DNA of 64,000 nt, from positions 930,001 to 994,000 of the forward strand of contig OZ037893.1 in the NCBI GenBank assembly GCA_964035575.1, read 5' to 3'. Origin of the DNA: Rhynchopus sp. YZ270_cl-10. Its lineage: Eukaryota > Euglenozoa > Diplonemea > Diplonemida > Diplonemidae. Positions 39,171 through 51,100 of the stretch are shown here, in pieces (position 1 is the stretch's first letter; every line of letters starts with the position of its first letter). The notes below the pieces were generated by a model. It worked only from the letters and a program-made list of their open reading frames with translations, made no database searches and was not told the origin of the DNA. Both the position numbers and the translations under genes were made by a program.

Positions 39171-42100
39171 ATGGGAAGAACAGGGCCTAGCGCCCTTGTG
39201 GGGGTGGCCCTGCTCGGGGTTGCCCTTGTTGGGCATGTTGGAGAAGCTGCAAACACAAAGACGGTGACGTACACAATGTCGAAGTCGAAGTCGCGCAGTC
39301 TGTCAACCTCGAAGTCGGCGTCTGTGTCGCTGTCGCTGCCGACCGGGTCGATGTCGTACTCGCTGCCGTCTGGGACAGCGTCGTCGTCGCTGTCGCTGCC
39401 AACAGGGTCGATGTCGTTCTCACTGCCGTCTGGAACAGCGTCCTTCTCAGGGTCGCTGTCGAAGTCGAAGTCGGCGTCCGTGTCGCTGTCGCTGCCAACG
39501 GGGACGGCGTCGGCGTCTGGGTCGCTGTCGAAGTCTCTGTCGCTGTCGACGTCGCTGACGCAGTCGCTGTCGAAGACAGTGTCGCTGACACACTCGCTCG
39601 GGTCGTACAACAACTACACGATGGGGATGTACCACGGGGCCACGCTGCGGGAGGGGGACGAGTTCCGTGTGCGTGTGCAGACGGTGCTGCAGACACCGGA
39701 CGGGACGAAGCGTGTGGAGTACGCACTGAACTCGACGGCTGCGGCGCAGTTTGACGTGCGCATGTACACGTGGGACTCGACGAAGGACATCCGGTGCGAG
39801 TACACAAGCGCAACGCCGCTGGCACAGACGACGGAGTACGGGATGTCTATGGCGGACAGTGCGGCAGGGGACCGGTTTGTGTCGTCTGCTCACGCAACGT
39901 TTGTGGCACCGCCGTCGACAACGACGTTTGTTGTGTGCTTCAAGCACGTGCTGGACTCGCGTTTGTTTGACAAGGAGACGCAGGCTGAGTTCGGGCAGTG
40001 GAAGATGCTTGTGCTCGGGAACGGGGAGTACAAGTTCACACCGCAGGCAGCGAAGCTGTGGTACTACCTGCCCGACGCGACGCTGGGGCAGTACGCAGTG
40101 GTGCAGCTGCTGTCGGCGCAGGCGAACTTCAACTTCACGTACGCGCCGAGCGGGTGTGCGACGGCAGAGTTCAAGTGTGCGGACGGGGACAACCTGAAGA
40201 TTGTGAAGCAGGGGGACCCGTGCACGTACGAGTACCAGACGTTTGGGCTGCCGTACTACGGGACGAACTACGTGGACGCGGCAGGGACGTGGCAGGGCGA
40301 GGGGACGCGTGGGCTGCTGGAGGGTGCGACTGCGGGCGGTGTGGGTGTGTTTGGGACGCCGTACGCAAACCCGCTGGTGGACTCGTGGTCGTCGAGCGGG
40401 ACGTACTACGCACAGAACTCGACGGTGACGCCGATGTGGTCGGAGGCGATGGTGTACGTGCGTCTGCCGCAGACGGCGGCGAAGTACGACATCTGCTACT
40501 CGTCGCGGCAGGAACGTGCGGAGGTGTCGAACCTGAACAGCACAAACGCAACTGCGCCCGTGTGGCGGAAGCTGTACCGCTGCACGTCGCCGTCGGCGTG
40601 TGCGTCGAACTCGGCGAACCTGTACTTCACGACCGTGGTGGAGCCTGTCGGGTGGTCGATGGTGGACATGACGCCCGGGACGTGGGGGGAGATTGTGTTT
40701 GACGACAGCGGTGCCGGGGCGCTGAACAACCTGCCGGCGTCGAGCACGGTGGCGGTGAGTGCGCCGCAGGCGTCTGGGGCGGACCCGATGGTGATGACGA
40801 CGAGTGCGAACTACTGGGCACCGTCTGGGGGCGACTACTTCCGTATTGTGGCGGCTGCGTCGCTGGCAGAGGCACAGACGGACGGACGTGCGCACCCGTG
40901 GCCGACAGCGGCGAAGACAGGGTCGCAGCCGCTGGCAGGGTGCTGGTCGCGTGCGCTGGACACAGCGTCGTCGTCGTCGCAGGGGGGCTTCGTGGAGGAG
41001 GAGACGCCGTACCCGATTGGGTCGCGCAACCTTGTTGGGGACCCGACAGCGTCTGGGGCGGCGGACGCGACGGGCGGTGTGGCTGTGACGGTGTCGACGC
41101 TGTACGTGCCTGCGACGCGGTACTCGCAGTGGTATGTGTGCTACCGGAAGACGTGCACGTACAGCGGGGCGACGTGCACGAAGAACTCGGGGATGCGCGT
41201 GCTGCCGTTCCACAAGGGCGGGACCGGGTCGCTGCCCGTGCGCTGGACACACCTGAACGACTCGTACCTGCCGGGGACGACGTCGACGGCAGCGCACCCG
41301 CTTGTGCCGGACTACATTGTGAATCAGGATGCGGCGGGCGCACCGGCGTACCCTGCGTGGGCGACGTGGTACATGAACGACACGCGCACAGGGACGTGGG
41401 GCCCGCTTGTGGTTGAGACAGTGAACGCGACGGCACCTATGGGGGTGGACACGCGCGCGTGGAACTTCGGGCGCACGTACGCGACAGGCGACCGCGTGGG
41501 GCAGACTGTGGGGAGTGTGCTGCGCCTGGTGCAGGCGGGGAAGCCGTGTGACTACGCGTCGTTCCGCCCGATCCCCTCTGTGGGGGCGGAGAACAAAGAC
41601 GGTGGTATGGTGGAGTGCAACAACGCCGGGGCCGAGACGGACAAGACGGCGTGCGCAGGGTCGATGTCGGACGTGGCGGCGTCGTCGAACGCGGCGTACT
41701 ACATCACCGTCCCGGACATCACAAACTACATTGTGTGCCACAGAAACCGCTTCTTCAACTGGGTTGCGCTGTCGCCGTCAGGCACGACAGGGGCGTGGAA
41801 CGACAAGACGAAGCCGATGCCGGACAGCGTGCTGGAGCGTGGGGCGTGGGTGTCGCCGTCGTCGTACTTCACACCGACGACGTCTGCCCTGACGTCGCTG
41901 TCGCTGTCTGCGGTGGAGATGCGTGCAGGGATGGAGGCGCTGTTCCTTGTCACGGACGCAACGGTGTCGCTGCAGGTGGGCCCGCGGAAGGCGTGTGCCG
42001 GGGGCTGCCCGGCGTCCGGGGACGTGCTGCGCCTCGTGGCGGCGGACAAGAACTGCGACATCAACCCGTACAACTGGAACATGGGGAAGCTGGCAGACGC

Positions 42101-45100
42101 ACACTTGTCGCTGATCTGCAACGTGACTGGTGCGGGGTCGATTGCGCAGTCTGGGCTGTACTACGACTCGGCGTCGGTGCGCGCCTGTGCGCTGGCGGGG
42201 CCGACACAGACGATGTGCCAGAACGCAACGTGCAACTCGACAGAGCCTCACTTGGCGGAGCTGGCGGCGAAGACGCCCGACATTTATGACGACATTGTGC
42301 CACACGACCACACGTACACGGGTGGGCACGCGACGGTGGCGGCTGTGGTGGTGATGCCGCCGCACATCACGACGTCGAACGGGCCAAACTTCTACAAGGT
42401 GTGCTACAAGCAGGCGGGGATGGACAACTGGGCCGTGTTCAACGAGACCTGGGAGGTGAAGCCTGCGCCGGCAATGAAGGTGTCGCCGGCACGCATCAGC
42501 GAGGTGCTGCTGGGTGGGGAGCTGAAGCGGTTCCGCGTGCAGCTGACGACGGGGACGCTGGCTGTGACGGACAACAACGGGACGATTACGGCGGACTTCT
42601 CGCTGTACGCGAAGCTGGTGCCCTTCAGCACGATGGAGCAGAACCGCTACTGCCAGAACCAGGCCGGGAGCTCGGAGGGGGAGATCTACTCTGCGGCAAC
42701 GTCGAAGTTCAACCTGCTGACGGACGGGGCCAACAACACCGTCGACTTCTACCTGACGGTACCGCACACGCCGGGGAACTACTCGCTGTGCGTGCAGCTG
42801 CGTCAGTCGTCTGAGGACTGGATGTCGTGGTGGCGCCCGGGGTCTGCGGACGCGAACGCGTACGACTACAAGGTGATTGACAACGGGGTGCGTTGGTACG
42901 TGACGCCCGGGAACCAGCCGACGAACCAGGGACTGTCGAAGGTGCAGTTCCTGCGGTGCGCACCGACGGTAAACCACACGTGCTCGCCGGCAGCAAGCCA
43001 GGACGTGTTTGACACGAACCCCGGAAAGGACGCAGCGAAGATTGTGGCCGTGGGCTCTGCGTGCCACGACGGGTCGACGAACCTGACGCAGTGGGGAACG
43101 TCTGTGCACGTGTGGACGGAGCCCGGGGCAACGGCGTCGGCGCTCGGGATGACGGACCTGGGGCCGGCGGACGGGCCGAGCGACGTGGCGGAGCTGCGTA
43201 CGGTGCTGCCGGCGGCGACGAACGACGCGCGCACGCAGTACAAGGTGTGCATTCGCACGGTGTTCCTGCAGGGCGGGCTGGGCGGGACGGCACTGAAGGC
43301 ACGCTGGGTGGAGGTGCAGGAGGCTCAGGGGCTCAGCGGGCAGCACCTGGTGCAGGCGGCGACGGGGCGTGCCGGGTTCCGCACAGAGATGGGGCTTGTG
43401 AAGTCGTGGACGCTGAACGCGGCGCTGCGGCCTGCGGTGAGCCTGTACTCGTCGGAGGCGAAGGCGGACGCGACTGCGCTTGCGGGTGTGTCGACACAGT
43501 ATGTGGCGGACGTGACGGCAGCGACGGCGACCGCGACGGACGGGTTTGTCTTCAACACGTACAGCAGCACGGCGTCGAACACAGAGCTGCAGGCACAGAA
43601 CATCTTCAAGCTTGTGATGTCGAAGACCCCTGTCGGGCGTCTCCCGAAGGACCCGAGCACAGAGGCGACGTGGGGGACGTTGTCGAACTGGGCCGGGTCC
43701 GGTGTCGGGGTGGACTGCATGTCGCCGGCTGCGGTGTCGAACGTGGGGACGTGCACGGACAACGACACGACGAGCGGGACGCCGTTCTGCCCGTACCTCG
43801 CGTCGACGACGTCGGGGACGTCGATTGGGGCGTACTTCCACATCCCGCTGAACCCGGGGAGCTACCAGGTGTGCTACAAGGTGAACCACACAAGCCTGAC
43901 GGTGGCAAACCCGTGGCTGCGGCTGGCGTCGAGCAGCGAGGGGGACTACCTGCTGCACTCGCACCCGGCGTTCCTGGAGATGATTGTAGGGTCTGCGCAG
44001 GCAAACATGTCTGTGTTCGACCTGCGTACGATGGAGAGCACGTGGGACACAACTGGGGAGCAGGTGTCTGTGTCGTCGTGGTGCGGGACTTCGAGCGGAG
44101 TGAACTGCACGGCGCTGAACGGGGCCTCCGGGTTCACAACCGACCTGGTGACGATTGCTAACGACACGCAGGTGTGCCCGACGCCGTCAACTGTGGCGGG
44201 GAGCGCGACCGGGGCGCCGGAGTGGTTCCAGCTGGTGCGGACAACAAACGCGTCGGCGATGGTGGCGGACACGTGGGGCACGACAACGGCGTCGGCGTTT
44301 GCGCTGCCGCCTGCGCTGTACCCGGCCACGTCTGGGCAGTACAAGATCTGTGTGTTCAAGGCTGGGGAGGCGACAGCGACGGCAATGGGGAATGCGTCGG
44401 CGAAGCAGGTGACGAAGAAGGGTGTGGTGTACCAGCTGTACAACCGCGGGCTGAAAAAGTACGGAGGCGGGAGCGGGTACTGGCGCGACTCGAACATCCC
44501 GCCGTCGCAGCTGACGGTGACGTCGACGCTGGCGTTCAACTCGTCGGTGCGCTTCATGCAGTTCACAACGGCGACGACGCTCGAGACGCTGTACGGGGCC
44601 TCGGCGGTGAGTGCGGCGTCTGTGACGGACGCGACAACAGGGATGGTGTCGCGCACGCCGCTGCTGACGTCTGGGGCGGTGGTTGTGTACGACGTGCAGG
44701 TGGCAACGAAGGACAAGCTGCCTGTGCCGTTTGGGTCGTTCCCGCTGGTGGTGAAGCGGTGTGCGCAGGCGACGGCGTTCGCAGGGCTCGAGTGTGTGGC
44801 GGCATCGCAGGTGGATCCGAGTGTGTCGCCGGGACCGTTCACGGTGTGGGCGATTGGGGGCGCGTGCAAGCAGGCAAATGCGACACAGTATGGGTGGGAG
44901 CGGAACGGCCTGCGCCAGTTCACCCAGTCTGGGCAGGTGCGTCTGTCGCTGCAGTACCGGTCTGCGTGCCCGGCGGGGGAGTTCGGGTGCGGGGTGCGGT
45001 TTGAGGCAACGACGCAGAGCGGGGTGCAGCTGCTGTCGCCTGCGCAGTGGGTGAACGTGGCGGCCAAGGCGCCGAACGGTGTGGCGCTGGACGGGCACGA

Positions 45101-48100
45101 GCCAAACACCGCGCACAAGGGGACGGCGATGAAGACGACCGGGTGTGCCACGACGGGGGTGACGACGTGCTACCTGAAGAAATGTGTGCACGGGCTGCCG
45201 TGCACGCTGAGCCTGCAGGCACGCCGGGACGGGCCGAGCGAGTTTGCGGCGAACGGGACGGTGCAGGTGCTGTACGCGCAGGACGACTACGGCGCGAACT
45301 ACTCTGCGTCTGCTGCACCGCCGCAGGTGGCAACAGCCCTCGGGTCGACGGTGGGGTCGCAGCCGCTGCTCCCGGCGGAGGTGTGGGGGCTTGGCGGGAC
45401 GGCGTCGTACACCTTCACGCCGAAGCTGAAGGACGGGGCAGTGGCGTCAACGACGGTGTACCTGAACGTGACGTACCAGGGGGTGACGACGGGCGGGGCA
45501 GTGCACCTGTCGTGGACGCGCTTTGTGGTCGAGGTGTCGCGTGCGGTGCTGGCGGCAGTGGACCCTGTGCGTGTGGACCCGTGGGACGTGGCGGGCGCGC
45601 TTGCGGCGACGCGCTCGCCGTCGCCTGCGTTTATCGGGACCATGACGGCGGCGACGGCGTCTGTGGCGGGGAGCATCACTGCCGTGTCCGGGTCGTACCT
45701 CGAGGCCCTTGTGCCGTACCAGCTGACGTACGTGCCGCGTGACGCGTCGCTGAAGGCACTGCCAAAGGTGTGGGGTGCGCTGTCCGGATGGAAGGTGACG
45801 GCGACGGTCGGGACGGCAACGACAGACAACATGGTGCTGTACAGCAGGTACCCGGACGAGACCTTTGTGACGGCCCCGCAGATCCTGTCGAAGGCGGCGC
45901 TTATGGAGACCATCGGGAACGCGTTCTCGTTTGCCTTCGTGTTCCGTGTGTACGTTGTGGACAACGCGTGCTCGCGGTTCTCGTCGGCGGGCGGGTGCAC
46001 GCTTGTCTTCACCTTCTCGGACGGGACGAACACTGTGAAGGCGAACGTGGTGACGCCTGTGCGCGTGCCCGCAAGCACCGTCGAGGTGACGCCTGCAGCG
46101 GCCTCCGGGACTGTGCGCGAGGGGATCTCGGTGGCGGTGCGGCCCGGGTCGTACATTGCGGCGCCGAGCACAGGGGCACAGACCTTCGTGTACGACGACT
46201 TCCACTACGGGGAGGTGTTTGCGCTGCTGGACGGGCCTGGTCCGACTGACGGGGCGTCGAACCGGGACAAGCTGCGCATGACACCGGACGCAACGAACTG
46301 GGTGGCAGGGCAGTGTGCGTACAGCAACCCAAGCGGGAAGGGGTGTCTTGTGGAGAAGTACCCGACGAAGACGCTTGCGGCAGCGGCGTCTGTGGCCGGG
46401 GCAACGGGGTCGTGGGGCGCACAGTGGACGATGCGCCCGCACGTGCCGTGCAACCGGTGTGCGTTCACGTTCCACACAACCTGGGGCGCAGGGCCGGACT
46501 CGTCTGAGTACGCGGCGGACGGGACGCAGCGCGGGACAACGACGCTGACGTGGACGGAGGAGGCTGTGACACTCGAGTGCTCGTCGGCGGCGGTGCAGAT
46601 CACGACCGGGGCGGTGATGTCGGACGAGTTTGCGCTGACGGTGTCGGCGGGGGTGACCGGGATGACTGGGACGAACGCGGTGTACCCGCGCTGGTGGGTG
46701 ATGACGAACTCGAACACGTCTGTGACCCCTGCGGGGGTGTACCCGCTGTACAAGGTCGGGGAGACGAAGACGGCGTGGTGGTCGCAGATGGGTGCCCGCG
46801 CGAACATGGGGACGGCAGTCGCGAACTTCAGCCGCCTGTACTTCGACAACACGACGGTGCCTGCACTCGGGGCGACGGCGGACGTGAAGGTTGTGTTCAG
46901 CGCAGTCGGGATCCGGTACGCGAGCGGGGCGCAGGCGGCGGCTGGGTCGCGCCCGACGGGGACGTCGGCGTACACGTGCACGTCGGCGGTGACGCTGTCG
47001 CAGCGTGAGGCGGCGGTGGCGGCGGCAGTGACAACAACGACGTCGATCCAGCTTGTGTCTGTCGGGGGCGGGGTGACGTCGCTGTGCGCGTCGTCTGCGT
47101 CGGGTGTGTGCACGGAATACACGGCCACTGTGAGCGAGTTCGGGGCGGGGATCACTGTGGACGTGAAGTTTGTGAACACGTCCTCGACGGGGACGGTTGT
47201 GGACGACACGTCGTCGCGCAACGTGACGGTGGCACAGGCGGGTGGGACCGGGTCGAGCCCGTCGGGGGCACCTGCGTGGACGTACGGTACGGAGGTGTGG
47301 ACGAGTGGGACGATTGTGCTCGACTCTGCGTACAACCCGTCGTCGCTGGAGACGATTGGGACGAACACGTACACGTACGGGAACCTGACGGTGGTGGCGA
47401 CGCGGACGCAGCCGGACGCAGCGGTGCTGGCAGTGGCGCCGCAGGGTGCCGGGTCGGTGACGCTCAAGTACTCCGGGACCGGGGCGCCTGCACGCAAGGC
47501 GATGTTCAAGGTGTGCGAGGCGGCGTGGGACGGGTCTGCGGAGGTGATGTCGACGGTGGCGAACCGGTGTGTGACAATCAGCCTGTGGATCACGCCGACG
47601 ACACAGACACGCGCCACGGTATACGCGGTGGAGCCGGCGTCGCAGAGCTTCGTGCACGGGACGACGTCGGCGTGCGGGGCGGCGACGACAGCGACGTTCA
47701 CGGTGGCGTCGTACTTCACCGTAGGGACAAGCACGACGCTGCGGTACTGGGCGTACGACAGCCAGCTCGGGTACACGCTCACGGCAGGGACGCAGTACCT
47801 GCTTGAGTCTGGGGCGACGACGGCAGCGGCGTCGCTGATGAAGAACAACTCGGTGACACGCGGGGCGGCCATCACGCACACAGTCGCGACGACTGGCCTG
47901 AAGGTGTCCTTCACGTTCTACGGGCGCGACAAGGTGACGACAAACACAACGGCGAGTGTGGCGGGGGCGGTGCAGTCGGACGTCGGGGGAACGATCACCG
48001 CAGTCGCGACAACGGCGCAGTACATGTGGGTGTCGGCGACGGAGACGCTGTCGAAGTGGGAGGTGAACACAACAGTGAGCGTGGACGACGAGTGCCCGAC

Positions 48101-51100
48101 GAAGCGCCGCCTGCAGACGTCGACAAGCAACTACAGGACGTACGGAACGGGTGTGCCCGGGGCGGGGTGGAGCTACGCGTCCGGGGGCGCTGTGGCGGGG
48201 CTGCCGTTCCCGATCCAGACGGTGGTGCGGACGACGAGCGGGGCGCGTGCGTGGTCGTTCACAAAGGACATCCTGGTGCGTGTGGCGAAGCGGAGCTGGA
48301 CCGGCTGCAACGACGGAGGCACGCTGAAGGTGTACGACCTGGCAGGTTCGCTTGCGAGTGAGACGACGCGCCTGGTGGAGGGGACGGTGAAGACGACGAC
48401 GTGGGTTGAGTCTGCGACGGCCGCCGTGTCGACACGCGGGGGTGTGGCGGTGCCGTGGAGCGTGCTGTCGACGGAGTGCGAGGCGTGCACGCTGCAGCTC
48501 GACCTGTGCTACGGGGGCAAGACTGCGGCGACGTGTCTGGACGGGCTTGGTGTGGGGTCGACGGACCCGTCGGACGCACTCCCGATCTTTGCGGACCGGA
48601 GCAAGCTGTCGAAGCCGTTCTCGGTCAAGGCGCCGCGCATGGACGTCATGGAGGTGTACGACCAGACGCTGCCAGACTCGACGTCGGCGATCCGTGTGGG
48701 CGACATGTTTGCCGTCAAGGTGGAGAACGTGCAGCGCTTTGCCGGGGTGTGGGCGATGAACGAGCCTTCCACCTCGGGGTGGACGCGCGAGGTGTGGGTG
48801 CGGTCTGTGTGGATGGGTGAGAGCGGGGCGACGATGGCACAGATGCGCTACGGAAACGGCGGGTTCGTGCACGACGGTGCTGCGCGTGCTGCGGCTGCTG
48901 GGGGGTCTGCGCCGCCGTCGGGCTGCAACGCAGCAGTGTCGGCAGCGGAGTTTGCGGCCGCTGCGGACCGTGTGACGCTGTCGGGGGCGTCGAGCGGGAG
49001 CCTGAACTTCTTCTTCGCACGTCCGTGCGGACGTTGCCAGGTGTGGCTTGACTACAGGCTGACGCCGCCAGCAGCGCTGGTCGGACGCCACATGGCTGTG
49101 CGCAGCTCGTTCCCACTGCGGGCGTACACGGCGGCTGTGGCGGTGCCGGGGTCAGCGCTTGTGTACACGGTGCAGACGTGCGGGATGGCGTGGCTGCTCG
49201 GGGGCGTGCCGCTGACGGCCGTGCGCAGGCGCAAGCCGTTCTCTGTGGGCGCGGTGCGTGTGGACGCGCACAACATCCCTGCGTGGGAGGGGACAACGTC
49301 GGCAGCGTTTGCGCGCCAGGGTGGGGCCGGGAACGGTGCTGGTGTGGCGGCGGTTGTAACCTCGCCTGTGTCGAGCCCTGGGGGCAGCAGCGTAAACGCT
49401 GTGGGCGGGAGTGCGACGGTGCGTGCCTTCTTCCTGCGTGCCTGCTACCAGTGCAGCGTGTCCTTTGCCGGGAAGGCGTCGCCGCTGACGGTGCTGACGG
49501 ACGCGACACAGATCATTGCGGTGCCGGCGTTCCACTACGAGAAGTACATGCTGCGCAAGATGACGGCTGCGGGGGCGAAGGCGTCGTGGATGTTCGACGT
49601 GTACGCTGCGGACGACCTTGGGGACAGGGCGTACGCTGTGGGCGGGCCGCCGACGGAGTACGCGCTGCAGCGCATGTACCAGACACGTGCGGCGAACCAC
49701 CGTGCGGCGGCGTCGATGTCTGCGTCCGGGAAGCTGCCGTCGGACCCGACTGCGCTGCTGAACGGGAGTGCGGTGACGGTGACGTACGGGAGCACAAGCG
49801 GGCTGCGCCTGACGGAGGGTACGAAGGTGTACAACGGGATCCCGATGCCTGTGGTCGAGAAGACGACGCCCGTCGGGGCTGCCGGGCAGGCGACTGTCGA
49901 GGTGTCCAAGGCGGCGATGCAGCTGTCGCTGTCGTTTGTGGTCACGGGTGCGGCCGGGGTGCCGACAGGGTTCTTCGGGGAGAAGAAGGCGCCGATGGTG
50001 CACTTCTCTGTGGAGGCGGGGGCGATGGCGGTGGACACCCTCCCGTCGGCGTCGTCGTCGTCGCGCTCGTCGGCAGGCGGGGCTGCGTGCACGGCGGACC
50101 GCGTTGTGGGTGAGGGCTACTGCACGTTCAACGCGTACGCAATTGGGCAGGCGCCGGGGGCACAGACAGCGTCGGACAAGTGGTACGTGTCGGCTGTGCG
50201 CGGCGTGTCTACGGCAACGGTGACATGCGGCTCGTGCGGGACGGCGTGGGTGTCGCCGAACGCGACCTACATGGGCGGTGTGGCGACCTTCAAGCTTGGG
50301 CTGACCGGGCTCACGGCAGGGACGACGGCTGCGTGCTCATGCGACGTGGTGGTGACGTCGCCTGCATCGCTTGTGAACGGGACGAGCCAGACCTTCAAGG
50401 TTGCGTACACGGACACGTCGCTTGCGGACTGGAAGTGGGCGTCGTCGCAGACGCTCGAAGTACCAGCCACGACAACGGGCAAGGCGTACAGTGTGTACAA
50501 CCGCACCGTGCACGTCGGGCTTGCTGCGTGGGACACGACTGGGAAGTTCCGCGGGATTGGCGGCGTGTCCTGGGCGGCGGGTGCGTCTGTGACGGCAGTG
50601 CCGACGGAGATGGTGCCCGAGGGATGCTTCGCGTGTGCGAGTGGGACAACAACGTGTGCGATTGCGAACACAAAGGACCCGAAGACCGGGGCTGCCGGCA
50701 CCGGCGACGCGATTGAGATTGCAGGTGTGTTTGCGGCTGTCGGGACGTGCCAGCTCAAGGCGGGTGCCTTCACCGGGTTCCCGACAGGGACCACAGCGCC
50801 GACGACGGCAGTGACGTTTACGGTCGAGGCGCCGGTCGGGCTGGTGATTTCAGGGGCGCCGAACGAGGGGAGCGTGCTGTCGCGTCCGAACTTCACGCGC
50901 CTGTGGGGACGCACGCTCTCGGGTGCGCCTGCGGCAGTGACCGGGGTTGGGAGCAGCCTGTCGTTCCAGGTGGTGGACGCGAAGGGGATGCCTGTTGTGG
51001 GGGACAACCACATGCAGTTCACGCTGACCGGGACGCAGAAGTCGAACACGTCGACCACGACGGTGACGTGGACGGGCGTCGCACGCCGCGGTGTGGGCAC

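Noticed and set aside
45447-49091. Open minus-strand frame of 1214 codons, and others of 764 and 728 codons at 39447-41741 and 41778-43964
   Set aside because: They lie antisense to the giant gene, are extremely Arg/His/Pro-rich, and are what G/C-ending Thr, Ser, Ala and Val codons produce when read backwards. No domain, signal or start context supports them.
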